A stretch of 64,000 nucleotides of DNA from Natrinema sp031626495 (GCF_031626495.1 NZ_JAMQOJ010000001.1:310001-374000), one strand, 5' to 3'. Shown: positions 24,487 through 32,849, counted from the first letter of the stretch. Translations and numbers: made by a program. Notes: generated by a model from the letters alone, not told the origin.

Positions 24487-25650
24487 ATGGACTCTATCAT
24501 CGACGATGCAATCGACGAGGCCGAGAACGGGGACCCCGCTGGGACTCCAGACGGCGCTCCGGGGGAGGGGCAGTCGCCCGACGGCGACGCTGGGCGACAG
24601 ACGGGGACGATGACCGACGACGAACTCGAGGACGTTCTCCAGGATCTCCAGACCGATATCACGGTCGTCGGCTGCGGTGGTGCCGGCGGTAACACGATCA
24701 ACCGCATGCACGAGGAAGGGATCCACGGCGCGAAACTCGTCGCCGCCAACACCGACGTCCAGCACCTCGTGGAGATCGACGCCGACACCAAGATCCTCAT
24801 GGGCGAGGAGAAGACCGGTGGCCGCGGCGCCGGTTCGCTCCCCCAGGTCGGCGAGGAAGCCGCCCTCGAGAGCCAGCAGGACATCTACGACGCCATCGAC
24901 GGCTCGGACATGGTCTTCGTCACGGCCGGCCTCGGCGGCGGCACCGGCACCGGCTCGGCCCCCGTCGTCGCCAAGGCTGCCCGCGAGGCCGGCGCACTGA
25001 CGATCTCGATCGTCACGACGCCCTTCACCGCGGAAGGTGAGGTCCGCCGAACCAACGCGGAGGCCGGCCTCGAGCGCCTGCGCGACGTCTCCGACACCGT
25101 CATCGTCGTCCCCAACGACCGGCTGCTCGATTCGGTCGGCAAACTCCCCGTCCGGCAGGCGTTCAAGGTCAGCGACGAGGTGCTGATGCGCTCGGTCAAG
25201 GGCATCACCGAACTCATCACGAAACCCGGCCTCGTCAATCTGGACTTCGCCGACGTTCGCACCGTCATGGAGCGGGGCGGCGTCGCCATGATCGGTCTCG
25301 GCGAAGCCGACTCCGAGGCGAAAGCCGAGGACTCGGTCAAAACGGCGCTGCGATCGCCGCTGCTCGACGTCGACATCTCCGGTGCGAGTTCGGCCCTCGT
25401 CAACGTCACCGGTGGCAACGACATGGCCATCGAGGAGGCCGAAGGCGTCGTCGAGGAGATTTACGACCGGATCGACCCCGACGCTCGCATCATCTGGGGG
25501 ACCTCGATCGACGAGAGCCTCGAGGGCAGCATGCGAACGATGATCGTCGTCACGGGCGTCCAGTCGCCCCAGATCTACGGCCGACCCGACGGTGAGGAAG
25601 CCGTCCAGCCCGGCCCGGCACAGGGCGACGACATCGACTTCGTCGACTGA
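24487..25650 (+). CDS. ftsZ1: Cell division protein FtsZ, type 1
   Basis: A 387-residue tubulin-family GTPase. The N-terminus MDSIIDDAIDEAE is the haloarchaeal FtsZ1 form. The GTP-binding tubulin signature GLGGGTGTGSAPVVAKAAR is at about residues 145-163, preceded by VVGCGGAGGNTINRM and VAANTDVQHL. GDDIDFVD forms the C-terminal tail. In Haloferax, FtsZ1 assembles the division ring together with FtsZ2 at mid-cell. The ATG at 24487 is chosen over an in-frame GTG nine bases upstream because of the family N-terminus. A strong TATA-like promoter precedes it. Confidence 0.95.
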   Translation: MDSIIDDAIDEAENGDPAGTPDGAPGEGQSPDGDAGRQTGTMTDDELEDVLQDLQTDITVVGCGGAGGNTINRMHEEGIHGAKLVAANTDVQHLVEIDADTKILMGEEKTGGRGAGSLPQVGEEAALESQQDIYDAIDGSDMVFVTAGLGGGTGTGSAPVVAKAAREAGALTISIVTTPFTAEGEVRRTNAEAGLERLRDVSDTVIVVPNDRLLDSVGKLPVRQAFKVSDEVLMRSVKGITELITKPGLVNLDFADVRTVMERGGVAMIGLGEADSEAKAEDSVKTALRSPLLDVDISGASSALVNVTGGNDMAIEEAEGVVEEIYDRIDPDARIIWGTSIDESLEGSMRTMIVVTGVQSPQIYGRPDGEEAVQPGPAQGDDIDFVD

Positions 25651-25730
25651 TCGACACGCGCCGACGGCTCGAGTCCACTTCGAATTCATCCCTTTCCGTT
25701 TTCTCGACGGCTCCCGGAGCGAGCCGCGGC

Positions 25731-26366
25731 TCAACAGATCGGCTTCGGATCGAGCCCCAACTCGTTCAGCGACGCCGCATACACCTCGTACGCGGCTTCG
25801 ATCACGTCCTCGGCGGCCGCTCGAGCGCGATTCCAGTCCTCGGCTTCGTCGCAGACGTCCTCGAGCACCGCGAGCGCCCGATCGCCCTGCGCCGCCGTCT
25901 CGCTTCGCAGCTCCCGGAACGCGTCGGCGCGTCGCTCGTCGCCCTCGTTGACGAAGAAGTTCACCACCTGAAGGTGCGTCCGATCGCCGACCAGCGACCG
26001 TCCGACGAGGCCACCGAGTCGCTCCGCCGTCGTCTCGAGCGATCGGAGACGGTCGTGCATCGGCCCGCCGTCCGCACCGTCGCTCTCGTGGTCGCCCTCG
26101 AGCAGCGCCGTGACCCGCTCGTAATGGTCGCGCTCCTGGTCTCGGAATTCGGCGAACGCGTCCCGTGCGCCGTCGTGGTCCTCGTCGTCGACCCACGCCT
26201 CGAAGGTCTCGGCGGCGGCGCGTTCGCTGTCCGCGGCCGTCTGCAGCACGCGCTCGGTCGTGAGATCCGCGTTCGTGTGGGCCACGAGGAGTTTGGAGGA
26301 GCCAAGGCGCTCGAGTTCGGTGCCCATCGATTCTTCGATCGCGGGCTGGAAGTCGTCGGCGTCCAT
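25731..26366 (-). CDS. Helical, ferritin/rubrerythrin-like hypothetical protein
   Basis: A 211-residue, strongly alpha-helical and acidic protein. Helix 1 contains KLLVAHTNADLTTERVLQTA. The segment EFRDQERDHYERVTALLEGD (Glu-x2-Asp-His-Tyr-Glu) recalls metal ligands of ferritin-like proteins. THLQVVNFFVNEGDERRADA forms a third helix, and a long fourth helix ends near the C-terminus. A four-helix-bundle ferritin-like fold is inferred; a complete di-iron Glu/His set cannot be confirmed. Relatives in haloarchaea are labelled rubrerythrin-like or, doubtfully, transcription antitermination protein. It is convergent with ftsZ1. Confidence 0.65.
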   Translation of the reverse strand: MDADDFQPAIEESMGTELERLGSSKLLVAHTNADLTTERVLQTAADSERAAAETFEAWVDDEDHDGARDAFAEFRDQERDHYERVTALLEGDHESDGADGGPMHDRLRSLETTAERLGGLVGRSLVGDRTHLQVVNFFVNEGDERRADAFRELRSETAAQGDRALAVLEDVCDEAEDWNRARAAAEDVIEAAYEVYAASLNELGLDPKPIC

Positions 26367-26470
26367 ACCGGGTCGACACCGCCGAACGTGTTGAACGTTG
26401 GCTGCGATTCGGCCGGCGGTATTGTACGGCGGGGCGCTACTTTACCCGCCTCGAGCGCGTATCACACGGC

Positions 26471-27646
26471 ATGATCGACCGGAGCGACGACGCCGACCGA
26501 TCGGGCGACGGCGTGGATTCGATAGCCCCCGAGGAACTGGCCGACCGGTTGCGGTCCGGCGACGAGCTAACCGTCCTCGACGTCCGCGACCGCGACGAAT
26601 TCGAGCGCTGGCACCTCGAGGGCGAGGGCCTCGAGGCCGTCCAGATTCCCCATATGAAATTCATTCAGGCCGAGGCGACTGGTGGCGCGGACGACCTGGT
26701 CGCCGACCTCGAGGAACCGATCCTCGCGGTCTGTGGTCACGGGGAAGCGAGCGCACACGCCGTCTCCCTCCTCCGGGAGGCGGGCGTCGACGCGCGCAAC
26801 CTCGCCGGTGGGATGGACGCCTGGGCAGATCTGTACGTCGCTCGCGAACTCGACGTCGACGCGCCCGCGACGGTGCTGCAGTACGATCGCCCCTCGAGCG
26901 GCTGTCTCGCCTACCTGATCGTCAGCGGCGACGAGGCCGTGGTGATCGACCCGCTGCGGGCGCTCGCGGACCGGTACGTCGCAACTGCGGCCGACCGCGG
27001 TGCCGAACTCGTCTACGCGGTCGATACGCACGTTCACGCGGATCACGTTAGCGGCGTCCGCGACCTCGCCTCGCGAACCGATGCCGAGCCAGTCGTTCCC
27101 GAGGGCGCTCGGGACCGCGGCCTCGCGTTCGACGCCCGAACGCTCGGAGACGGCGACGAACTTCACGTCGGTGAGGCCACGTTGACCGCGGTGGCTACGC
27201 CGGGACACACGACCGAATCGCTCTCGTTCCGCCTCGGCGACGTGCTGTTCACCGGAGACACGCTGTTCCTCGAGGGCGTCGGTCGGCCCGACCTCGAAGG
27301 CGGCAGTGAAGAGGCACCGGCCGCCGCGCGGCGGTTGTACGAGAGCCTCCAGCATCGGATCCTCGAGCGGCCTGACGAGACGACGATCGCGCCGGGCCAC
27401 TACAGCGACGCCGCCGATCCGCGAGACGACGGTACGTACGCCGCCCGCCTCGGCGACCTTCGCGACCGGCTCGCGGCGCTGTCGCTGAGCGAAGACGAGT
27501 TTGTCGATCGCGCCACGAGCGACCTCCCGCCGCGGCCGGCCAACGACGAGCGGATCGTCGCGGCCAACCTCGGGCTCGAGGCCGTCGATGAAGAGACGGC
27601 GTTCGAACTCGAGTTGGGACCGAACAACTGTGCAGTCGCCGACTGA
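26471..27646 (+). CDS. Rhodanese-MBL fold fusion protein (persulfide-dioxygenase-like)
   Basis: A 391-residue protein. Residues about 15-125 form a rhodanese domain (LTVLDVRDRDEFERWHLEGE, active-site Cys in ILAVCGHGEASAHAVSLLRE, and AGGMDAWADL). Residues about 135-330 form a metallo-beta-lactamase domain with VDTHVHADHVSGVRDLA (HxHxDH), ATPGHTTESLSFRLGD, LFTGDTLFLEGVGRPDL and TIAPGHYSDA. This pairing is known in persulfide dioxygenases and sulfurtransferases that handle sulfane sulfur. It probably oxidises or transfers persulfide sulfur in the cytoplasm. The order (rhodanese first) is the reverse of some bacterial fusions. Confidence 0.88.
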   Translation: MIDRSDDADRSGDGVDSIAPEELADRLRSGDELTVLDVRDRDEFERWHLEGEGLEAVQIPHMKFIQAEATGGADDLVADLEEPILAVCGHGEASAHAVSLLREAGVDARNLAGGMDAWADLYVARELDVDAPATVLQYDRPSSGCLAYLIVSGDEAVVIDPLRALADRYVATAADRGAELVYAVDTHVHADHVSGVRDLASRTDAEPVVPEGARDRGLAFDARTLGDGDELHVGEATLTAVATPGHTTESLSFRLGDVLFTGDTLFLEGVGRPDLEGGSEEAPAAARRLYESLQHRILERPDETTIAPGHYSDAADPRDDGTYAARLGDLRDRLAALSLSEDEFVDRATSDLPPRPANDERIVAANLGLEAVDEETAFELELGPNNCAVAD

Positions 27647-27710
27647 AGGGGTAGCTCTGCTCGGCGGCGAACGGCTCGAAGAAGTCGCGACCACCGACGG
27701 CAGTGTGCGG

Positions 27711-28043
27711 TCAGTCGTCGGCGACCGCACCGTCGTTCGCGCCACCCGCGAGGTCGCCCTCGATGCTCGGCGGGTACTTCCCGCGGTCGAGTTTCAGGTC
27801 CGACTGCGGGCGCGCCATGCAAGTCAGCGCGTAGTTCTCGGCTTCCTCGTCGGTGAGCCCCCGGGCGGCCGGCTGGGTAACCTCTCCCTCGAGAATTTCC
27901 GCCGAACACGCCAGACACATCCCGACCCGGCAGGAGTACTCCTGGGCGATGCCCTCCTCGAGGCAGCGGCTGAGAATCGTCTCCTTGTCGGTGCAGGTGA
28001 TCGTCTCACCCGTCCCGACGAACTCGATGGTGTACTCTGTCAT
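27711..28043 (-). CDS. Plant-type [2Fe-2S] ferredoxin
   Basis: A 110-residue ferredoxin with the ligand pattern Cys-x4-Cys-x2-Cys in EYSCRVGMCLACSAEILEG and the fourth Cys in YALTCMARPQSDLKL. The N-terminal EFVGTGETITCTDKETILSR is typical of beta-grasp ferredoxins. It carries electrons in the cytoplasm. It lacks the long N-terminal acidic extension of the main haloarchaeal ferredoxin and has a short acidic tail. It is divergent from the geranylgeranyl reductase gene, whose reaction needs reductant, and both promoters contain the same 10-bp palindrome, so partnership is plausible. Confidence 0.92.
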   Translation of the reverse strand: MTEYTIEFVGTGETITCTDKETILSRCLEEGIAQEYSCRVGMCLACSAEILEGEVTQPAARGLTDEEAENYALTCMARPQSDLKLDRGKYPPSIEGDLAGGANDGAVADD

Positions 28044-28068
28044 ACACCTCGGTACGGATGACCTGCCT

Positions 28069-28078
28069 AAAACGTTTT
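28069..28078 (-). promoter_or_regulatory. Palindromic TATA-like element, ferredoxin promoter
   Basis: AAAACGTTTT, a perfect palindrome, is centred 30 nt upstream of the ferredoxin ATG, the position expected for a TATA box of a nearly leaderless mRNA. The same decamer occurs at 28162-28171 before the divergent gene. Confidence 0.5.
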
Positions 28079-28161
28079 ATGTGCCGGGAGCTGTCGGGTT
28101 CGGCCGGTCAACCGAGGTATACGGACGCTTGGCGACCCGGCAACCACCGCGGATCGACCAT

Positions 28162-28171
28162 AAAACGTTTT
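28162..28171 (+). promoter_or_regulatory. Palindromic TATA-like element, geranylgeranyl reductase promoter
   Basis: A second exact copy of AAAACGTTTT, centred about 31 nt before the ATG at 28198. With the copy at 28069-28078 it makes a mirror-symmetric divergent promoter region, suggesting co-regulation. Confidence 0.5.
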
Positions 28172-28197
28172 CTTACCGCGGTGTGCACAGTGTGGGT

Positions 28198-29601
28198 ATG
28201 AGTACGCAGGAGCAGTCGGGCGCCGCGACGACCCGGACCCAATCGCCGGACGCGGTCGTCGTCGGAGCCGGTACTGCAGGGTGCTACGCCGCGGCGACCG
28301 TCGCCCGGGCGGGGTACGACGTCGTCGTCATCGAGCGCAAATCCGAGACCGAAGCGGGCCACATCGCCTGCGGGGACGCGTTGAAGGGTGCCGATGCCTT
28401 CCCCGAGGCGATCCCGAAATCGAAGCTCGAGCCGGCCTTCACGAACACCGGCGTCGACCACGGTCGCTTCGAGATCCCGCAGGAGGACACCGTCCTCGAG
28501 ATCCCCGTACCGGGCGAACTGGCCGTCATCGACCGCTGGGAGTACGGCCGGCGGATCATCGAGGGCGCGGGCGACGCCGGCGTCGAGTTCCACTACGACA
28601 CCGTCGTCAAAAACGTCGTGCAGGCCGACGACGGCCGCGTCACGGGCGTCGAGGCGGTCCGAAAGGGCGACCCGATCGAGTACGAGTCCGACATCGTCAT
28701 CGACGCCGCCGGCTCGCTGTCGGTGCTGCAGGACAACGTCGACTTCTCCGACTCGACGTTCGACACGAACGTCGACTACACCCACTTCTGTTCGGCCTAC
28801 CGCGAGATCGTCCACGTCGACGAGCCCGTCGAGTGGTCGGACGCCCTCGTCTTCAAACCGACCGAACGGGCCGCGGGCTACCTCTGGTACTTCCCGCGCA
28901 CCGAGACAGAGATCAACGCCGGGCTGGGCTTCCAGATGACCGAGGAGCCGATGCAGCTGGTCGACGACCTCAAGCGCGACCTCGAGAACCGCCCCGAGTT
29001 CGCCGGCGCGGAGGTCGAGGACAAACTCGGCGCGGCGCTGCCGACCCGCCGGCCGTACGACTCGGCCGTCCACCCGGGCTACATGGCCGTTGGCGACGCC
29101 GCCGGACACGTCAACCCCACCACCGGCGGCGGCATCGCCGGCGCAGCCTACGCCGGCAAGTACGCCGCCGAGCAGGCCATCGAGGCGCTCGAGACCGACG
29201 ACTACAGCGAGGACACCTTCTGGAAGTACAACGAGCGCGTCATGGACCACTTCGGCGCGCGCTACGCCGCGCTCGACGTCTACAACATCCTCTCGACGGC
29301 CGTCGACGTCGACGACCTCATGGGCCTGCTCGCCGCGATGCCCGGTGACAAGCTCGCCGAGGCGCTGTACTCGGGCAGCACGGACATCGGACTGAAGCTC
29401 AAACTCGAGGCCCTGCTCAAGAGCCGCGGCCACTGGGGGACGATCTGGAACCTCTACCAGACCAAACGCCGCGCGGACGAACTGCTCTCACACTACGAGA
29501 ACTACCCGACCAGTCCCGAGGGTCTGGCCGGCTGGCAGGATCGCCGTGACGACCTCATGGAGAAGGTCTACGAGACGACCGGGGCGGAGCCCAAATACTA
29601 A
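28198..29601 (+). CDS. Geranylgeranyl reductase family FAD-dependent protein
   Basis: A 467-residue flavoprotein. The FAD-binding dinucleotide motif is VVVGAGTAGCYAAATVARAG (about residues 20-39), followed by VVIERK. The GGR hallmark GDAAGHVNPTTGGGIAGAAY is near residues 297-316, and GYLWYFPRTETEINAGLG precedes it. Archaeal members reduce the double bonds of geranylgeranyl chains in membrane ether lipids; haloarchaea have several paralogues, so the exact substrate is not certain. The ATG at 28198 fits the upstream palindromic TATA element. Downstream lies a nested hairpin and no further gene for 549 bp. Confidence 0.88.
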   Translation: MSTQEQSGAATTRTQSPDAVVVGAGTAGCYAAATVARAGYDVVVIERKSETEAGHIACGDALKGADAFPEAIPKSKLEPAFTNTGVDHGRFEIPQEDTVLEIPVPGELAVIDRWEYGRRIIEGAGDAGVEFHYDTVVKNVVQADDGRVTGVEAVRKGDPIEYESDIVIDAAGSLSVLQDNVDFSDSTFDTNVDYTHFCSAYREIVHVDEPVEWSDALVFKPTERAAGYLWYFPRTETEINAGLGFQMTEEPMQLVDDLKRDLENRPEFAGAEVEDKLGAALPTRRPYDSAVHPGYMAVGDAAGHVNPTTGGGIAGAAYAGKYAAEQAIEALETDDYSEDTFWKYNERVMDHFGARYAALDVYNILSTAVDVDDLMGLLAAMPGDKLAEALYSGSTDIGLKLKLEALLKSRGHWGTIWNLYQTKRRADELLSHYENYPTSPEGLAGWQDRRDDLMEKVYETTGAEPKY

Positions 29602-29604
29602 CAC

Positions 29605-29682
29605 CGACCTTTTACGCTGCGGTCTGTCGCGCTGACGGCAGCATAGCTGCCGCACAGCGCGACGTCCCTCGGTAAAAGGTCG
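29605..29682. repeat. Three-tier nested inverted repeat after the geranylgeranyl reductase gene
   Basis: Outer arms CGACCTTTTAC (29605-29615) and GTAAAAGGTCG (29672-29682) are exact complements. Inside are GTCGCGCTG (29626-29634) and CAGCGCGAC (29655-29663), and innermost CGGCAGC/GCTGCCG around ATA (29636-29652). It begins three bases after the stop codon, so it can serve as a transcription or mRNA 3'-end structure. The perfection of all three tiers is unusual for a plain terminator. Confidence 0.6.
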
Positions 29683-30150
29683 ATCAAAAGCACTCCTCCC
29701 TCCCCTCCGCGCGGCAAGCCGCGCTCGGCTCACGGCCTTCGGCCGTTCGCCCTTCCGCGCTGCTTCGCACCGCGCTCTCCGGGTCGGTCGTCGGCCGCTC
29801 GTCTTTCCGCGGCGCTGCGCGCCGCGCATTCGGTCGCTCGCGGTGAGTGCCGGTGAACCGCCTGCCCTCCCCCGTTGAGCGGACGCTCCGCGTCCGCGAG
29901 GTCGTCGGCGCGAAGCGCCGACTGCTCGAGGCACCGCTGGTCCCTGGCCGCTCGGAAGAGCTTGCTCTTCCGTAGGGTCGGACGGCTCTCGCGTTGCTCG
30001 AGCCGTCCTCCCGGCCACTGGACGCTCAAGCGGGATGTGGCTACTCGAGCGGTCGATAGCGCTACTGTAAAAGTCCCTATCGGTCCGCGCTGCAATTACC
30101 CTACTCTGTTAGGGAACTTCGATTTTCCCATCCGTCAAATAACGGGTAAT
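29683..30150. other. Non-coding remainder and upstream region of the DUF4397 gene
   Basis: Besides the hairpin array there is an AT-richer stretch from about 30050 to 30150, with GTAAAAGTCC near 30067 as a possible TATA element and a CCCTA/TAGGG inverted repeat near 30099-30114. A promoter and a leader of roughly 50-60 nt for the lipoprotein gene fit these elements. No small gene was recognised. Confidence 0.4.
29709..30008. repeat. Array of at least seven perfect short hairpins
   Basis: Exact inverted repeats, many with trinucleotide loops, follow each other: 29709-29724 (GCGCGGC arms, AA spacer), 29732-29746 (ACGGCC, loop TTC), 29808-29826 (CGCGGCGC, loop TGC), 29879-29897 (GCGGACGC, loop TCC), 29904-29922 (GTCGGCGC, loop GAA), 29953-29972 (CGGAAGAGC, TT spacer) and 29980-30008 (GGACGGCTC arms). 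Frames through the area are open only because of the GC content and have no family resemblance. The origin is probably repeated insertion of small palindromic elements. Confidence 0.6.
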
Positions 30151-30945
30151 ATGGCAGAAAGCCACACGCGCCGACGCGCATTGACACTGATCGGAACCGC
30201 GGGCGGCATCGCGCTCGCCGGCTGTATGGGCGGCGGCGGAGACGACAACGAGATGAGCGGCGGCGAATCGGGCGATGGGATGGGAGATGAGTCGATGGAC
30301 GACGGTGGCGAGGAGATGGACGAGGCGATGGCGCACGTCCGCGTCGCCCACCTCTCGCCGGACGCGCCGAACGTCGACGTCTACGTCGACGGCACGGCCG
30401 TCCTCGAGGACGTTCCCTTCCCGAACGTGAGCGACTACCTCGAGCTGCCGGCCGGCGCTCACCAGGTGACGATTACGGCCGCGGGCGACCCCGACACCGT
30501 CGCCTTCGAGGGCGAACTCGAGGTCCCCGAGGGCCCCTCGACCGTCGCGGCGCTGGGCGAACTGAGCGAGGAGAACCAGCCGTTCCAGCCGGCGCTCTTC
30601 GAGGGCGATCTGAGCGACTCCGGCGAGAACGCGCGAGTGCGATTGATCCACGCCTCGCCGGACGCCCCCGCCGTCGACGTGACGGTCGGCGACGGCGAGA
30701 CGGTGCTGTTCGAGGACGCGGCCTTCGGCGAGGCGGCGACGACCGAGGTGCCGGGCGGCGAGTACACCCTCGAGGTCCGCCCCGCGACCGAGAACAACGA
30801 CGGCGAGGTGGTCGCGACGTTCGACGTGGCACCCGAAGCCGGAACCGTTTACACCGCCTTCGCGGTCGGCTACCTCGAGCCCTCGTCGGCCCCCGCCGAC
30901 GTGCCGTTCGACCTCGAGGTCGTGATGGATACTATGGAGAACTGA
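30151..30945 (+). CDS. DUF4397 domain Tat lipoprotein
   Basis: A 264-residue exported protein. The N-terminus has a twin-arginine motif and lipobox (HTRRRALTLIGTAGGIALAG followed by C, residues about 5-25), so it should be exported folded by Tat and lipid-anchored. A Gly/Glu/Asp/Met-rich linker is followed by two DUF4397-like immunoglobulin-type repeats. Each begins with a near-identical phrase: VRVAHLSPDAPNVDVYVDG near residue 63 and VRLIHASPDAPAVDVTVGDG near residue 165. The family is extracellular with unknown ligand. The ATG at 30151 gives the complete signal. Confidence 0.9.
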   Translation: MAESHTRRRALTLIGTAGGIALAGCMGGGGDDNEMSGGESGDGMGDESMDDGGEEMDEAMAHVRVAHLSPDAPNVDVYVDGTAVLEDVPFPNVSDYLELPAGAHQVTITAAGDPDTVAFEGELEVPEGPSTVAALGELSEENQPFQPALFEGDLSDSGENARVRLIHASPDAPAVDVTVGDGETVLFEDAAFGEAATTEVPGGEYTLEVRPATENNDGEVVATFDVAPEAGTVYTAFAVGYLEPSSAPADVPFDLEVVMDTMEN

Positions 30946-30977
30946 GCGACCGGCGATCCCGCAACTCCCTCCCCGAC

Positions 30978-32258
30978 TCAGACCCCGTCGCGACCGATCC
31001 GCTCGATCGCCCCCGCCAGCACGTCGATCCCGTGACCGATGCTCGCTTCGTCGACGTCGAACGTCGCGGTGTGGTGGCCGCCGGGGTGGTCGGTGCCGAC
31101 GCCGACGTAGCAGGCGGTCCCGCCGTTTTCCTGCACCTTTCGCATGAGGAACGTCGCGTCCTCGCTCCCGCCGAGTTCGTCCCGCTCGAGGACGCGCTCG
31201 ACGCCCGGGGTCGCCCCCGCGACGTCGACGACGATCGAGACGAGTTCCTCGTCGCTGGTCGCGCTCGGGGCCTCAGCGCCGGTCTCGATCGAGACCTCGC
31301 AGTCGTGCATCTCGGCGGCGCTCCGGATGATCCGGCGCGCCCGCATCTTCATCGAATCCATCAGGGCGGTCGTCTCGCCGCGGACCTCGGCGACGATCCG
31401 CGCCTCGTCGGGGATGACGTTGGCGGCGCTCCCGCCTTCGACGACGCCCGCGTTGACCCGCGTCTTCCCGTCGTTGTGCCGGGGGATCCCGTAGAGGTTC
31501 TGTACCGCCGTCGCCATCGCCTGCACGGCGTTGCGCCCCTGCTCGGGGTGGCCGCCCGCGTGGGCCGACTCGCCCGTGAACTCGGCCTCGAGGTGTGACA
31601 CCGCGAGGAAGCCGTCGATCCCCGCCACGATCTCGCCAGTCGGGTGATCGAGTCCGATGTGGACCGCGAGCAGCGCGTCGATGTCCTGGAGGTGCTCGCT
31701 TTCGGCCATCGACTTCCCGCCGCCGACGACTTCCTCGGCGGGCTGGAAGAACAGCTTCAGCGTCCCAGAAAAGTCGCTCTCCGCGATCCGCTCGAGCACG
31801 CCGATCCCGATCGTCGCGTGGGCGTCGTGGCCGCAGGCGTGCATCGCGCCCTCGTGTTCCGAGCGGAAGCTTTCGGCCGCGGGAACGTGGCCCGGATCGT
31901 CCGACTCGTTTCGGGGGAGCCCGTCGATGTCGACCCGAAGGCCGACCGTCGGTCCGTCGCCGCGCTCGAGCACCGCGACCGCCCCGGTGTAGCCCCCCTC
32001 GAGGCGCTCGAGAATCCCTTCGTCGACGCCCGCAGCTCGCGCCTGCTCGTACCAGTGGGTGAGGTCGCTGTCGTCGGGGACCGCCATCCGATGGTCGCCC
32101 GCGATGGCGTCGGGGCCGACGTGGAGAGCGGCGAGGCCGTCGCCGAGTCGGGACTCGAGTTCGTCGACGATTCGGGCGGTAGTGTAGAACTCGCGCCATG
32201 CTGGCTCGGGTTTCCGGTGCAGGTCACGACGTAGCGAAACGAGGTCGTCAGCGGTCAT
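30978..32258 (-). CDS. M20D family amidohydrolase
   Basis: A 426-residue metallopeptidase-fold amidohydrolase. The first metal site motif is AMHACGHDAHATIGIGVLER (Cys-x-His), then FFQPAEEVVGGGKSM (Glu-Glu), AVHIGLDHPTGEI and, near the end, GTDHPGGHHTATFDVDE. The dimerisation domain contains LEAEFTGESAHAGGHPEQGR. Relatives hydrolyse N-acyl or amide-linked amino acids such as IAA-amino acids, hippurate or aminobenzoyl-glutamate; the substrate here is unknown. The ATG at 32258 starts MTADDLVSLRRDLHRKPEPA, the family N-terminus. Confidence 0.88.
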   Translation of the reverse strand: MTADDLVSLRRDLHRKPEPAWREFYTTARIVDELESRLGDGLAALHVGPDAIAGDHRMAVPDDSDLTHWYEQARAAGVDEGILERLEGGYTGAVAVLERGDGPTVGLRVDIDGLPRNESDDPGHVPAAESFRSEHEGAMHACGHDAHATIGIGVLERIAESDFSGTLKLFFQPAEEVVGGGKSMAESEHLQDIDALLAVHIGLDHPTGEIVAGIDGFLAVSHLEAEFTGESAHAGGHPEQGRNAVQAMATAVQNLYGIPRHNDGKTRVNAGVVEGGSAANVIPDEARIVAEVRGETTALMDSMKMRARRIIRSAAEMHDCEVSIETGAEAPSATSDEELVSIVVDVAGATPGVERVLERDELGGSEDATFLMRKVQENGGTACYVGVGTDHPGGHHTATFDVDEASIGHGIDVLAGAIERIGRDGV

Positions 32259-32326
32259 ACCTCCGACGTAGTCGCGAACGGCAAAAAGCTCTACTGGCGC
32301 TCGCGCGCCGTGAGGGGGCAACGGCG

Positions 32327-32662
32327 TCAGTTCCCGCGACCCGCGCCGTGGATCTGTTCGACTTCGGCCTCGATGTGGACCGAGTCGGGGAAGTTCTGCG
32401 AGGCGATGTTGCGCGCCAGATTGTCGTGGCCGTGAATCTCGAGTTCGCGCGTGAAGACGGTGTACTCCCACGAGGAGAAGTGTCGCTCGTCGTCGGCGTG
32501 GAGCCGACAGCGCTGGGGGACGGAGAGCGTTTCCGGCGGATGTGAGTGCGGTCCCTTCAGTGCGGCCCCCTTTCGTTCGGCGGTTGCTTTGATGTCCTCG
32601 ACGATGCCATCGAGCGCGGCGCGATCGCCGCTCTGGAGGGTGAGACGGGTGACGAAGGTCAT
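32327..32662 (-). CDS. uS10/mL48-like ribosomal-fold protein
   Basis: A 111-residue haloarchaeal protein with the ribosomal protein S10 fold pattern. An N-terminal strand and helix (MTFVTRLTLQSGDRAALDGI) are followed by a loop with GPHSHPPETLSVPQ and then YTVFTRELEIHGHDNLAR. The GPxxLP-like loop and the Arg-His containing strand resemble uS10. It is not the canonical ribosomal uS10, which is smaller and sits with elongation factor genes. Its role is unknown; binding to ribosome or RNA is an inference. It is co-directional with the amidohydrolase, 68 nt upstream of it. Confidence 0.75.
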   Translation of the reverse strand: MTFVTRLTLQSGDRAALDGIVEDIKATAERKGAALKGPHSHPPETLSVPQRCRLHADDERHFSSWEYTVFTRELEIHGHDNLARNIASQNFPDSVHIEAEVEQIHGAGRGN

Positions 32663-32849
32663 GGCTGTTGCTGTCGAATACGTCTACGGTGGGTGCGTAA
32701 AAACCTGCTGAGACGCGCCGACGCCCCGCACTGGCGGGACGCGACTGCAGTCGGTCGCCACTCGAGTGCGTGGCAATCGGATTCGGAAGCAGTGTCCGTT
32801 GGACGAACAGTCCGATATTCTCTTAACGTCGCATCTGTTATCCCACTTA

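Noticed and set aside
24457..26379. A 640-codon minus-strand frame across ftsZ1
   Set aside because: It is antisense to ftsZ1 and out of frame with the helical protein gene. The translation is Arg/Gly-rich and low complexity.
29709..30008. Whether the hairpin array is a CRISPR array
   Set aside because: The repeats are different inverted repeats of varied sequence, with no constant direct repeat or regular spacer length, and no cas genes are near.
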